DNA of 64,000 bases from Apostichopus japonicus (taxonomy: Eukaryota > Echinodermata > Holothuroidea > Aspidochirotida > Stichopodidae). The notes beneath the pieces were generated by a model. That model was not told the DNA's origin, did no database searches, and was given only the letters and a program-made list of their open reading frames with translations. Numbering within the stretch: position 1 is the stretch's first letter; every line of letters starts with the position of its first letter. The stretch is from the NCBI RefSeq assembly GCF_037975245.1, contig NC_092581.1, positions 6,289,501 through 6,353,500 on the forward strand, read 5' to 3'. Both the position numbers and the translations under genes were made by a program. Shown in pieces: positions 1 to 9,826 of this stretch.

Positions 1-146
1 GTATTGTGTAACACCTCCAGAAAGAGCTTATTAGTTTCTCTTCCTAACTCCCCTTTTGACACAATATGTTGGTTTCATTAAAACATAGTGTATGTGAGGT
101 TAATCGCATCGAGACCAAATATCCGACTATTGATTAATTTCTCCAG

Positions 147-372
147 AACTTTGTGTGTTGGTGTTTGCTCGGTGGCAGCTCGTGTTGGTGGCCTCATTGC
201 ACCACTTATCTTAGTGCTGGAGAATACATGGCAGTCCCTGCCTCTTATCTGCTTTGCATCTTCATCTGTGCTTGCCGGACTTTTGGTATTTTTCCTGCCG
301 GAGACGAAGGGGAAATTAATGCCTGACACGATAGAAGATACTTTGAAATTAAGAAAGACCTACGTCAAGTAA
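147..372 (+). CDS. SLC22-family organic ion transporter, last coding exon
   Basis: Terminal exon of a major-facilitator transporter of the SLC22 (organic cation/anion/carnitine) family, a 12-helix plasma-membrane carrier. A pyrimidine-rich acceptor ends in AG at 145-146 and the exon opens with the last base of an Arg codon. The translation contains a CSVAARVGG segment typical of SLC22 helix 11, a hydrophobic helix 12 (SVLAGLLVFFLPETKGK) and the family signature PETKGKxMPDTIED, then a short basic tail and TAA at 370-372. Upstream exons lie outside the window to the left. The same frame stays open upstream to an ATG at 88, but that stretch has no family similarity and is read as intron. Substrate cannot be inferred from this exon. 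The frame is intact, so it may be functional. Confidence 0.85.
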
Positions 373-447
373 GAATTTAATTTCATATTGGATTGTATGA
401 ATTTACCTACAAAGGACGTAAAGGTAAAATTAGAGTTCTAACACCAA

Positions 448-502
448 TGATATTTTTCATATAGTTAACATCGATATGATATTTTTCATATAGTTAACAT
501 CG
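448..502. repeat. Two-copy 29-bp tandem duplication
   Basis: The segment TGATATTTTTCATATAGTTA continuing to ACATCG occurs at 448-473 and again at 477-502, with no mismatch over 26 bases. It lies in the likely 3' UTR of the SLC22 gene. Confidence 0.9.
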
Positions 503-909
503 GCAGTGAGTCGCTGCCAATCTTGTCTCAGCGAACCATTCTTAATATTCAAGTTATATAAGAAATTCGTTAGATCAAGATTAGTTGCATGGCACATGTT
601 TTCAAACAATGTTACCCGCAGCTACATGTTTCTATAAGATGTCTGTTTCCAAAGACAGCAAGCAAATCGCATGTTTTCTGAACTACAAGAGAGTAACTAA
701 AATATTGTACAATCTTCAAGCTGAAGATTTAAATGTTTTGATCGATAAGGGAATATTATGAAAGTCTGATGACTAATTGACTGGACTAAACCAGACTATT
801 CGTCAATAATTTTGTCCACATTTTAACAAAAATTGGATGACGCTTTATTGCAAAACGCTTAAAATCTGCAATTTGAACCATCTTATACAAGGTATACTTA
901 CTAGTCAAA

Positions 910-931
910 CCAGGGAGTTGTAACTCCCTGG
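910..931. repeat. Perfect 10-bp hairpin next to transposon end
   Basis: CCAGGGAGTT, a two-base spacer, then AACTCCCTGG form a perfect inverted repeat. It lies 35 bp outside the left terminus of the FLYWCH element. It may be a relic of another element end or an isolated palindrome. Confidence 0.85.
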
Positions 932-966
932 TCAAACATAAGGAAAGTTGTTAATACGCTTTCTAA

Positions 967-1057
967 TCACCTCGCCCAACAACCATTTCGCCCAACTGCC
1001 ATTTCGCCCAACTAGCCTGGTCATTTCGCCCAACCAGCATGGTCATTTCGCCCAACC
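967..1057. repeat. Left terminal repeat array (TTTCGCCCAAC motif)
   Basis: Five tandem degenerate copies of a 17-23 bp unit containing TTTCGCCCAAC, with CAGCCTGGTC spacers in the inner copies. The right end at 7288-7422 holds the reverse complement in matching order. This makes it a terminal inverted repeat built from subrepeats. Confidence 0.85.
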
Positions 1058-1094
1058 TTTTTTTTACTAATATTCAGTCAGATAAATAATTTAC

Positions 1095-1376
1095 TTTTTC
1101 TATTTCACTAGTTCAATTTGATTTATTTTGGGTTATGTTACTTCGTAGTAGGTAAATAAAGTGAGGTCCGCTCGATATCGATCGGAGTCTCAGCAGTTAT
1201 TTCGGGTGTAATGGGAGGTTACGCATACAATGGAACTTATATTATTATACAAACAAAGGGGAATCGGTGTGGAATAATATCACCGTTTCTATTTCTCTAG
1301 TTCAATTTGATTTATTTTTGGTTATATTATTGGTAGGTAAATAAAGTGATGTCCGTTCGATATCGACCGGAGCCTG
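1095..1376. repeat. Diverged direct repeat of about 100 bp inside the FLYWCH element
   Basis: Segments at about 1095-1195 and 1282-1376 are direct copies. Both run from TCAATTTGATTTATTTT to GTCCGYTCGATATCGAYCGG with a few substitutions and small indels. They sit just inside the left terminal array. Confidence 0.8.
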
Positions 1377-1496
1377 ACAAAAGTTAGGCAATGAGCCCTT
1401 TGCATGTTTGAGGAACTGTATAGTTGTCCTTTTCTGGAGCATTGAGTGGCCCTTAGAAGAGCCGTTAGCATGTTTGAGGAACTGTATGGTTGTCAT
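1302..1496 (-). pseudogene. Short reading frame with duplicated 29-residue block
   Basis: A 64-codon frame in which TIQFLKHANGSSKGHSMLQK is followed by a second TIQFLKHAKGS: a tandem duplication seen in the DNA as two copies of GCATGTTTGAGGAACTGTAT at 1402 and 1469. It lies downstream of the second FLYWCH-protein piece, inside the same transposon. It overlaps the inner direct repeat and resembles no family I know. It may be decayed transposon sequence rather than a protein. Confidence 0.3.
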
Positions 1497-1529
1497 CTTT
1501 CTGGAGGATGGTTGAGGAGCTGTGTAGCC

Positions 1530-1794
1530 TCACATTGTTGGTCCGTTCAGGAAAGAGCACGCTCTCAGAAGACTGGATGTGGACCGCCTCCCTTCAGAGT
1601 GACGTGCATTCGGTAGCACGATGTCTGCCCTCAAGAAGCCAGGGGGCATGAAGTACTCTGCGATGGTGAATTTGACGTCCTTCGGCTCGTGCGGTCGCTG
1701 AGTCTGTCGATGCCTGTTCGCCCTCCTTATCAAGCTGATGACTGATGACTGACTGCCCGACGGTTGTTGTTGGAGATCCTCCTTGCTGGCAATC
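1530..1794 (-). pseudogene. FLYWCH-transposon protein, second piece
   Basis: An open frame of about 85 codons. The part IRRANRHRQTQRP, then KDVKFTIAEYFMPPGFLRAD, fits the region after the FLYWCH finger in FLYWCH/MULE transposon proteins, where an ANR-R-RP block precedes an acidic stretch and DFLRADI. Its first codons (from ATG at 1796) abut the left end of the element at 1799-6159. The first piece of the same protein ends at the other side of that element. Removing the insertion and one ATAT copy joins the two in frame (His-Met-Ile-Ala). The frame degrades after ARHSEG, where the transposase would be expected. Non-functional remnant. Confidence 0.7.
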
Positions 1795-2219
1795 ATATCG
1801 TCCCCGTTCTGGCGTAGTGACGAATGTTCAAAATGTGAGTTTTGAGAAAACGCGCTCTAAAGATTTTCACATTTTGACTTTAGTATAGCGTAATTAAAAA
1901 AGGATCTTTTGTACCGAAAGTTGTCAATATTTTAAATATTACAAATAGAACTTTGAGTTCTCATGTTTGTTGCTGATCGAAAAATTTCTTAATTTTAGTG
2001 TAAACATATTCGTCGTTATGTCATGTCATTTTCAGTTAATTTTATACATTCGTCACACATTCGTCACTACGCTAGAACTAAATTTTGAAGTTTCGTCCTG
2101 TCACAGACTTGTATTGGTTGTTTGTGTGTAGCAGCCATATGGTACACCGTGAATGTTCACTGTCTGGGGGAGAGGAAGGGGGGGGTAGGTGGAATAACCT
2201 TACGATAGAAGAAAATAAT

Positions 2220-2690
2220 CGAAGGGGTGGTACATTGGTCTTATTAATTTTAAAAAGAACGTCCACGGTTTACTTTAATGTATAAAATAGACAAGGAATG
2301 GGTTATACGCAGGTATCAACATACGTGTTTTAGTATGTTTTTCTCGAGTGGCATGTATGGAGTCGGATATGACAAGGGGAGGTGGTATATAGGGCAAGGA
2401 GAGCCGGCTGTTGAATGGGTGGTATTTTGGTCTTATTAATTTTAAAAAGAACGCCCACGTTTTGTTGCAATGTATAAAATAGACAAGGAATTTGTATGGG
2501 TTATGGGCGGATGTAAGTGTTTTAGTATGTTTTTCTTGGGTGAAATGGAGGGTGTCGGATAGAGAGATGTTGAGGTAGGGAGGGCAAGGAGAGCCGGCTG
2601 CTGAAAGGGTGATATATTGGTCCTATTTATTTTAAAAGAACCCCCACCATTTTCTACAATGTATAAAATAGACAAGGTATATGATGAAAT
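2220..2690. repeat. Three diverged direct repeats (about 190-bp spacing)
   Basis: A block containing TTGGTCTTATTAATTTTAAA, then AGAACGYCCACG and AATGTATAAAATAGACAAGG, recurs at about 2225-2300, 2425-2495 and 2610-2680. G-rich stretches and GAGCCGGCTG separate the copies. Together with TTTTAGTATGTTTTTCT at 2329 and 2519 this gives a degenerate tandem array with a period near 190-200 bp. Confidence 0.8.
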
Positions 2691-2901
2691 GTGAACACAT
2701 GCAGTTGCAAAAATAATAGTTCCAGTGGCGTAATCTGTTAAGTCGGAACTCTTATAGAGCACACAGACTACGGAAAATTGTGTGCAATTTTTCATTTTCA
2801 AGTTAGTGTATTACGTGAAATGTCTCTGACAATAGTTTCTAAGTATCCTTCAAACGCTTTGGGAAGCTTTTCACTATACTATCCCCTTAAACGGAATGTG
2901 A

Positions 2902-3187
2902 AATTTTCTTACGCCCACAGGCACATTCATAATATCCAACCCAACAACTGTGCCATTGTTCAAGTGTTTCCAAGTTGTACTATAGTATGTTGTTCCTTCT
3001 TTTTATTTCCTTCCAGTATACATATAAAAAAATTCTTACGCTCACAGGCACATTTATAATATCCAACCCATCCTCGTGTGAATCCTCAGATTTAAAGAAG
3101 GACACAACTGTGCCATTGTTCAAGTGTTTTCAAGTTGTAGTGTAGTATGTTGTTCCTTCTTTTTATTTCCTTCCAGTATACATATAA
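2902..3187. repeat. Two-copy direct duplication of 127-160 bp
   Basis: Copies at 2902-3028 and 3027-3187 share ACTGTGCCATTGTTCAAGTG and TTCCTTCTTTTTATTTCCTT, each ending CAGTATACATATAAAA. The second copy has about 33 extra bases (around 3075-3107). Confidence 0.85.
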
Positions 3188-4039
3188 AATTTATAGAGAG
3201 GAGTCATATAATACCTCAACAAGAAGAATAACTCATATCAAAGTTGCTTTTTTTAAGATGATAGGATACCAAACAGTCCAAGAATAACTAATATAAAAGG
3301 GGAGAAAATGTCAGGATGATAGGATATCATATAAAATACATCTACTAATACAAAAGTTAATACATAAAACGATATAACAAACAGACTTCAACAAACATTC
3401 TAAGTGCTCGAATGGAATGTATAAAGCAGCACGGTAAATAAATGAGTTGCTGTAAACTTACGTTCGGTATTTTGTGGGGATTACTTAGATTTCCGCTCGA
3501 TTTGTGCAGGAGACTTTCTAGTACAGTATACAAAAGGTTATTTTGATCACTGTAAATCTTATTAGCCATTTTTGTAAACTCAGGTCTTGCAGCAGCATTT
3601 ACTTTTTCTAAAAGTATATTGTGTTCTAAATTAATATAGCTGATGTGTATTTAAGAAACTTCATTCTACTTTTCTTTGCTTTTTTTGCAATATAAAATGG
3701 TACCAGACAGGTACTGTATAGATCACATGTGCCAGGTTGTATAATATAATTGAAAACATTTTCCTTAGCATTTTGGTTAAAGAAAGACACAACGTAAGCC
3801 ACACTAGATACTTTGTAATATACATTTTTAATACCTTAATGCTTTGCAAGAAAAGGTCAAACTGTCGTCGCTGTATACTCCCAGTACTCAGTTTTGGAGG
3901 TTCTAGCCACATCAGATCCCTCAATAATAATAATACGTTGCGACCTTGATAGAATGAGACCTTCATGTTATATGGTTTATTTTCAAAACGAATTTCCTTT
4001 ATTTATTTATTTTTTTGGAGGTGGGGGGGGGGGGGGTTA

Positions 4040-4460
4040 CGCAATGAAGTCTTGCGGTCACATGTTGGAACTATGTCATTTAAAGAACACTGAAAATGTC
4101 ATTGGTCAGTTTCAACAGAGCTCTTATGAATTGTGCATGATACAGCAGTATCATCGGCATATTTTGTTATAGAAATGTGTGAGTTTGACCTAATTTCATC
4201 AGTATATATAGTAAATAATATAGCATATAATGGACCCCCCCCCCCCCACCCCAAGGCACACCAACCTTTATTTCCAATATTTCCAATATTTCCGATAACC
4301 CTTTATCCAACCTTACTTGTCTGGGCCATCCTTGAAGAAAGTGTGTCAGCCAATGAATAAGCCATGTTTCTTTGATAAATCGTAAAAGATGTTCATTAAT
4401 TGATCTGGCAAGACAGTATTAAACGCACTTGAAGAGTCAAGAAAAAGACCCTTTGTTATA
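4040..4460 (-). pseudogene. Non-LTR reverse transcriptase fragment (SSAFNT/YADD)
   Basis: Minus-strand frames give LFLDSSSAFNTVLPDQLMN (about 4460-4390), then, past a poly-C stretch, KYADDTAVSCTIHKSS (about 4155-4105). The first fits the RT motif DFSSAFNT-P and the second is the YADD catalytic box of LINE RTs of the Rex/L2/CR1 type. The stretch between them is shortened and stops interrupt both. This is a dead fragment within the 1799-6159 element and suggests that element once took a LINE insertion. Confidence 0.65.
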
Positions 4461-4469
4461 ATTCTTTCC

Positions 4470-5870
4470 TTACAATCTTAATGAGACACAATATCATGGA
4501 TTAATCAAACGTTTGATATGGATATGGACTCTTCAAGTGGCTTGAAACTTCCGTTCTGGAACAGCAAGTGCCTTCTCCTTTCTTATGTCAAGCAACCTTT
4601 ATGGGTTAATAATCCCAATGTATGGAAACCAGGGCTGAGGGTGTATCAGTTTGGTGATGCTCATTTGGTTTCTGTGTCCATGTTTTGACTTGGTTTATTT
4701 TTCCAAAAAGTCTGGTATAACTTCCCCTTATGACCCTGGACTTCTCAGCATGTGGAAGAAAACATCCAAGATTCTCTCATTTCTAAAGGGTGCTATACAG
4801 ATGTTCTACTAAGTCTGTCTAACGCCGCCACTCCCACCCCATCCCCCGACCCCCGCAACCCGACCTCCCCGTCCTTTGTAGCATATTTTCTATACTTAGT
4901 AGAAAAACTATGCTACTACCTTCCAAAGTTTCATGTAAAAGTGTGTGACCTATATCTATGTCACTAGGTATTACTTAGCCAGATAAAGGTAGTTATAAAT
5001 TAGGCTAGACTAATGTTTATGAAGAGCAGAGCCGCCAATAGCTATGAAACTGAAGACTGGAGGAAGTCTAAAGTGGAAATGAGCTGGTGTTTTGATGTTT
5101 TAACTTGTCATAATACTGGTACTTGTGTATTGGACTGTTAACATTTACATTGAGACTGTGACAGAAAACCAAGAGAATTAATGTATACTACACCCTCCTC
5201 ACTCCATCCCAAGTCTCACTATGACATCAAACATTGGCAAAAAGGTAGCTCCATGCCAATTTACTCCCGTACCGTGCAAGGTAAAGGTCTAAGATATGTT
5301 CGGGATAAGTTCATCACAAGGATCTCCGTTATATAAGTTCATTACGATGGTTTGGATTCCTTCTATTTAATCCTAAGGTATTGTTAGGCTGACACTAAGA
5401 ATGGCTTAAATTAATTAACCTTGGTCTAAGTATTGTGGTCTTGTCGGTCACAATTACAATTTGAGTGGTTTTTCATAATTTTTATACAAGTTACATCCAT
5501 GGTCATCATGCTCCTGACTTACACCATGGGTTTCCTCCTTTACATAACTCTAATTAAATGTACCGACACTGTTGTTACACTGATTCAGTAGAGAAATAGC
5601 GTTACTGTATTGTCTATAGCTACTCGCGCAACAGGTATAAGCATCGAATGTATTGCAATCATAACACTAGGCTGCTATTCAGGTATACTATTGTTGACCC
5701 ACTGGTCATTCCGTTTTCACGATTGAGGCTATCGTGTAGGAGATACTGCATTAATTAATTAATAGATGAGGTGGAAATAATAAAGATATTACCTTCCCAT
5801 AGTCCGGGTGCTTTCAAATGGATGTATGTTGGTTCTAAAATCAGTATGACATGGTTGTTATGTTCGACTT
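4470..5870. other. AT-rich interior of the nested element, nothing recognised
   Basis: Apart from a C-rich patch at 4826-4875 there is no coding signal, tandem repeat or RNA gene that I can support. AT-rich with frequent stops in all frames. Confidence 0.4.
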
Positions 5871-6163
5871 GTCCCAAAGGGTAATATTCGTCGTTATGCA
5901 AAAACGCAGAAATTTTGACAAATTGTGTTACTGAGTCTGAGTGGTCATAATGACGAAGTTAGAATTCGTCAGTATGTTAAAACGAGAATGCGCCTTAGAT
6001 GGACATTCGTCAAAACCAGTCAGAAATAACTAAGAAACTAGACATTTTTTGAACTTCCTACCCGGCTCAATCGATTCTTCACCCTCGAAATAGGTAAGAA
6101 CATTATTTAACTCAATTTCGCCAAAAGTGCATATTCGTCACTACGCCAAAACGGGGACGATAT

Positions 6164-6596
6164 GCTCTTCGACGATGTTTGCAGCCGACTGGAAGGCCTC
6201 CTCCCTTGCCTTCTTCTTGATCTTGGCAACGAGCTTCGTGGTTGTGGCGATCCCCGGGTTCCCGGCATGGCAGTGAGCATTCAGACCCCTCCTGAAGTTT
6301 TTACCGACTTGTTGAACCGTTGCTCCGCAACTCAGCTTCTTTCCCCGTACGCTGCATCTCCACGCAGATTTACAGCTGGGCCAGGTGTGACGTTGAGTGT
6401 ACGTGTAGCCTTGGTTGTCGACTAGCTTAGGTTTGCCTCGCGTCGAACCACCAGTAACTACATCGCACTCGATCTCTGTGTTGGCCGCCTGGTCGTCGCC
6501 GTCGACCGCCGGGAGTTGGTCATTTTGAAGTGGCTCCTCCTCTATCGTCTTGGGATCGGCGAAGTCTGCGGTGACGTGGAACTCGGTGGACGGCAC
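6164..6596 (-). pseudogene. FLYWCH zinc-finger transposon protein, first piece
   Basis: About 144 codons read in frame from 6596. An acidic lead (TIEEEPLQNDQLPAVDGDDQ) is followed by a FLYWCH-type finger: KLVDNQGYTYTQRHT, then W-CS-W-CSVRGKKLSCGATVQQ, and a His pair in NAHCHAGNPG. This matches the C2H2 zinc site and the GYTY-W-C spacing. A helical Lys/Ala-rich tail ends at EEH where the nested element cuts in. Such fingers sit N-terminal to MULE transposases and are thought to bind DNA. There is no ATG: a stop lies directly upstream and the piece may start at a weak acceptor near 6597. The second piece is at 1530-1794. Confidence 0.75.
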
Positions 6597-6939
6597 TTAG
6601 TTGGGTGTAGGCTGAGAGATGCAGAGAGATGCCATACTAAGTTCGGCGATCTGGAGCTGAAGGTCTGATAGAGCTGAATCTTGATGTGAACTAATGTTCG
6701 GAACAGATTGTACTGTGCCCAATCAACAAAAAGGAGTTTACACCTGTTCGACCTCACAAGAGGTCCTACGGGGAATAATAATATGGTTTTGCAGAATAGA
6801 CACTTTTTTTTCTCTAGGAAAAGTTGTCTATTATTCAGTCAAGGAAGGTGCTGAGAAGTGAAGTATTTTGCAATTAGAAGCCATAGGTAAACAAGAGGTC
6901 AGAACTGAAAAGCCAATTAGGTAGGGATTACTAAAGGGA

Positions 6940-7265
6940 GGAATTTCCTTAATATTCGGTTCGTATCCCGTAACGTTAACAATTCCCGAACGTTTACTGC
7001 CAAACTTATCAAACCTAACCCCTAAAACACTGATCCATCTTCAAGTTTCCTTAATATCCAGTTCGTATCCCGTAACGTTAACAATTCCCGAACGTTTCCT
7101 TACTAAAGTTATACAAAGTAAAGGCTTCAAGTTTCCTTAATATTCCTTAATATTCGAACTTTTACTAGCAAACCTATCAAACCTAACCCCTAAAACACTG
7201 ATCCATCCTCAAGTTTCCTTAATATTCGGTTCGTATCCCGTAACGTTAACAATTCCCGAGCGTTT
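6940..7265. repeat. About three copies of a 100-130 bp tandem repeat
   Basis: Repeats of TTCGTATCCCGTAACGTTAA with CAATTCCCGAACGTTT and AACCTAACCCCTAAAACACT occur at about 6955, 7063 and 7215. The middle copy is partly rearranged. They sit between the FLYWCH gene and the right terminal array, like subterminal repeats of the outer element. Confidence 0.85.
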
Positions 7266-7287
7266 AATTTTGAAGTATAATATTTAA

Positions 7288-7422
7288 TCAAGGTTGGGCG
7301 AAATGACCAGGCTGGTTGCGCGAAATGACCAGGCTGCTTGGGCGAAATGACCAGGCTGGTTGGGCGAAATGGTAAGGTTGGGCGAAATGGCAGTTGGGTG
7401 AAATGGTTGTTGGGCGAAGTGA
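7288..7422. repeat. Right terminal repeat array (GGGCGAAATG motif)
   Basis: Tandem copies of GTTGGGCGAAATGACCAGGC, the reverse complement of the array at 967-1057. The outer 50 bp matches the left end almost base for base, which sets the right border at 7422. Confidence 0.85.
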
Positions 7423-7490
7423 CCTGCTTCTAACCAATCATTAGTTGAACCAGGCTTTGGGTAATGAATTCGTCTGTAAGTATTTTTTCA

Positions 7491-7733
7491 CAGTAGCATC
7501 AGCTGACAGGTCTAACATGTGTTACGGTGTTATACCACACTTCAGTTTATACTGATAATCGATTGTCTTTTATTTACAGTATAAACTGATCAAGCCATGT
7601 ACATTGGGTGGACAGTAGCATCTGTTACAGGTCTAACATGTGTTACGGTGTTATACCACACTTCAGTTTATACTGATTATCGATCGTCTCTTATTCACAG
7701 AACAAACTAATGAAGTCATTTACATTGGGTGTG
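7491..7733. repeat. Two-copy tandem duplication, 122-bp period
   Basis: Both copies (7491-7612 and 7613-7733) contain CAGGTCTAACATGTGTTACG, GTGTTATACCACACTTCAGT and TTACATTGGGTG-like ends, with a few substitutions. No coding role is seen. Confidence 0.85.
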
Positions 7734-7739
7734 AGAACA

Positions 7740-9826
7740 CAACAGCCGGACTGTATAATATGCTGTACAATGATGGATTCCCTCATCTTTCAATTTTACG
7801 TTTTCTTTTCTTTCCACAGCACGGCAGAAGGTAGCAAAAACGATCCGAATGAAAAGATAGCTTAGCGTTTGTGACAGTAGTATGTAACAAGAAATGAGGA
7901 CACGAAACAAAGCAGTGAACTAAACCGTACAACTACTTCTACCACTGATACAATGAGTGTGGGGTATATTAGATCTTGATCTGGCTAGATATCTACTACT
8001 GAATTCAATGAGTTTGGGGAATACTATATCCCGCCCTTCGCGATGGGATTTTAATAAGTAATAAAGCATGACGGTTAACAAATTTGTTTAAGCAATGTAT
8101 CGAGATTAAGCATGTCAAAGCATGAACACACAAAAAAAATTGTATGTATTTAGCCCTTCCCAACAAATGCTTCCAGTTCGCAAAACTTAACAACTGGATC
8201 TACACCTTATTTGCATATATAATATTTAGAACGAAACTTGGTTGCAATTATTGGCTGTTATTTTTATTAATAGTACAATAATTTATAGCTGTTAATTTAT
8301 ATCTACTCTTAAGTTTATGAATATTTTCATAATGTCTTTAAAGAGAATTGTCTGTCAATTAACCTTGCGGCAGCTTTGGTAACTTGGAGAAGTGAGGTGT
8401 CTGAAATGTGAAAGACCACGACAGATTACCCTTTCAGTGTTGAAATTATCTACTAATTGGTTGTACCATAACCAATATTAGATGCTACGTGCTTATTCTC
8501 TTCATCATTTTGTTTATTTTCTTTATATTCATAATTTATGGTAATACGGTGACAAACCTCACACACAGCTGAAGGTAGTCCTGGCATATTCTACAGCTCC
8601 CATGATGACAACTGGTTTACCTGTCTTCTATTTGGAATGTAAATTAAATAAAGTAAACTGAAGAATTGATGGCAATTCCTTCACCTTGAGAGATAACACA
8701 TCAGGTCATTCTAAACATGGAATCAAACTTATATAATTTATGGATTCATTAATTAATGTTGTTCACGAGGCAGTCTCAAATACTCATTTATATACGTTAT
8801 CACTTTCCATCCTCTCCTCTTACAAAGAAATACATTGTTGATGCTACAGCCCATCAAATATAAAGTAAACATTATGAAATATAATTCTTTGATCATTGTA
8901 GCTATTTACCGCAATGGACTTTGAACTTTACAGACTCATATTGCTGATAACAAACTTTGAAAATAAATCAATCACCGTTGCCATGACATTATAAAACATT
9001 GTCAGAAGAATAGTTTAGATTACTTTCGAGGGCTAAACAACACTGAAGTAAAATACAACACAACACCTGACTAAACTGAGATGGTCGAATTAAAAGATTT
9101 ATAGAGTCAACAGGAACAGTGTCAAAACTATAATGATAGGTTAAAGGTCGTCATTACCCAATCATTCCTTTGTTCTGATCGGGTGTTCGGTGCATGGTTT
9201 AATGTAAGTATAACAGCATGTTCACTCTGGAAAATCACTTATTTAAACATATTTCACTGTTCAGTACAATGAGGCTTGGAACCTATTCTTTGGAACTTTG
9301 GAAATAAAATGAGATTGTTTTATCGACATTTCAACTTCTATTTTGAATGTTCTTCTTTTCGTCTCAACATTAAGCCTTTCTATTTAAAATTACGAGTTTT
9401 ATCTCGAAACTTCGTTGTTGATTAAACCCGGTAGCGTCAGTACAGGGTACGGAATACGGACCTAGTAGGTTGGCTATCCGTAAGGCTAAGGAACCTTTAA
9501 TTACGCCTCACTCGCTCCAAGTAAACGTTGATAGTTGATTGAAAGATCCCGTTGATTGACATGATGTAGTACCATAGTCTGTGTCAACTTTCATTTCCAG
9601 CAAATTGTGGAGGCAATCATGCAACACTATACATAGGTTGCCCAAAATATCAATAAATAAAGCAAAACAGACCTGATCAAAGCTCCAAACAAAATCGTAT
9701 TCCCAAATAGCCACCCCCGAAAACAATCGAAATAAAAAAATAACATTCCCTCCTCCGATAAAGTTAACTTAGTATGTTTTTGTTCTTGATTTCGTTAAAC
9801 CGTTACCGAAGAGGCAGAATTACACC
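7740..9826. other. AT-rich stretch without recognised genes
   Basis: Only short open frames below 75 codons occur, none with family similarity. No repeat or element end is obvious. Confidence 0.4.

Larger units (their letters stand above)
373..966. other. 3' flank of the SLC22 exon, non-coding
   Basis: No coding signal is seen. It probably holds the 3' UTR of the transporter. It contains a 29-bp tandem duplication at 448-502 (unit with TTTTTCATATAGTTAACATC) and a perfect 10-bp hairpin at 910-931, both listed separately. Confidence 0.5.
1799..6159. mobile_element. 4.36-kb nested TIR element inserted in the FLYWCH gene
   Basis: Both ends carry a 27-bp inverted repeat (CGTCCCCGTTYTGGCGTAGT then GACGAAT) with one mismatch. 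Flanks are ATAT at 1795-1798 and 6160-6163, a 4-bp target duplication. Removing the element and one ATAT restores a continuous reading frame across the break, which fixes the borders. The inside holds no recognisable transposase. It has three diverged copies of a roughly 190-bp unit, a two-copy duplication, a non-LTR reverse transcriptase fragment on the minus strand, and repeated TTCGTCACTAC-like motifs near the right end. The superfamily is not assigned; a 4-bp duplication occurs in several groups. Confidence 0.85.
967..7422 (-). mobile_element. FLYWCH-encoding, MULE-like DNA transposon (disrupted)
   Basis: A 6.46-kb element. Both ends carry inverted copies of a short repeated motif, CATTTCGCCCAACCAGCCTG and variants: five copies at 967-1057, and the reverse complement at 7288-7422. 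Starting from TCACYTCGCCCAACAACC the two ends match for about 50 bp. Inside are two pieces of a FLYWCH-type protein gene on the minus strand, a protein type known from MULE-related transposons. Flanks GCTTTCTAA (left) and GCTTCTAA (right, offset 3 bp) may be a decayed 9-bp target duplication as expected for MULEs. No DDE catalytic region was found, so the copy is dead. A second element at 1799-6159 has split its gene. Confidence 0.75.

Noticed and set aside
3661-3966. 101-codon minus-strand frame beyond the YADD fragment
   Set aside because: Position suggested an RT thumb region but no conserved block could be matched.
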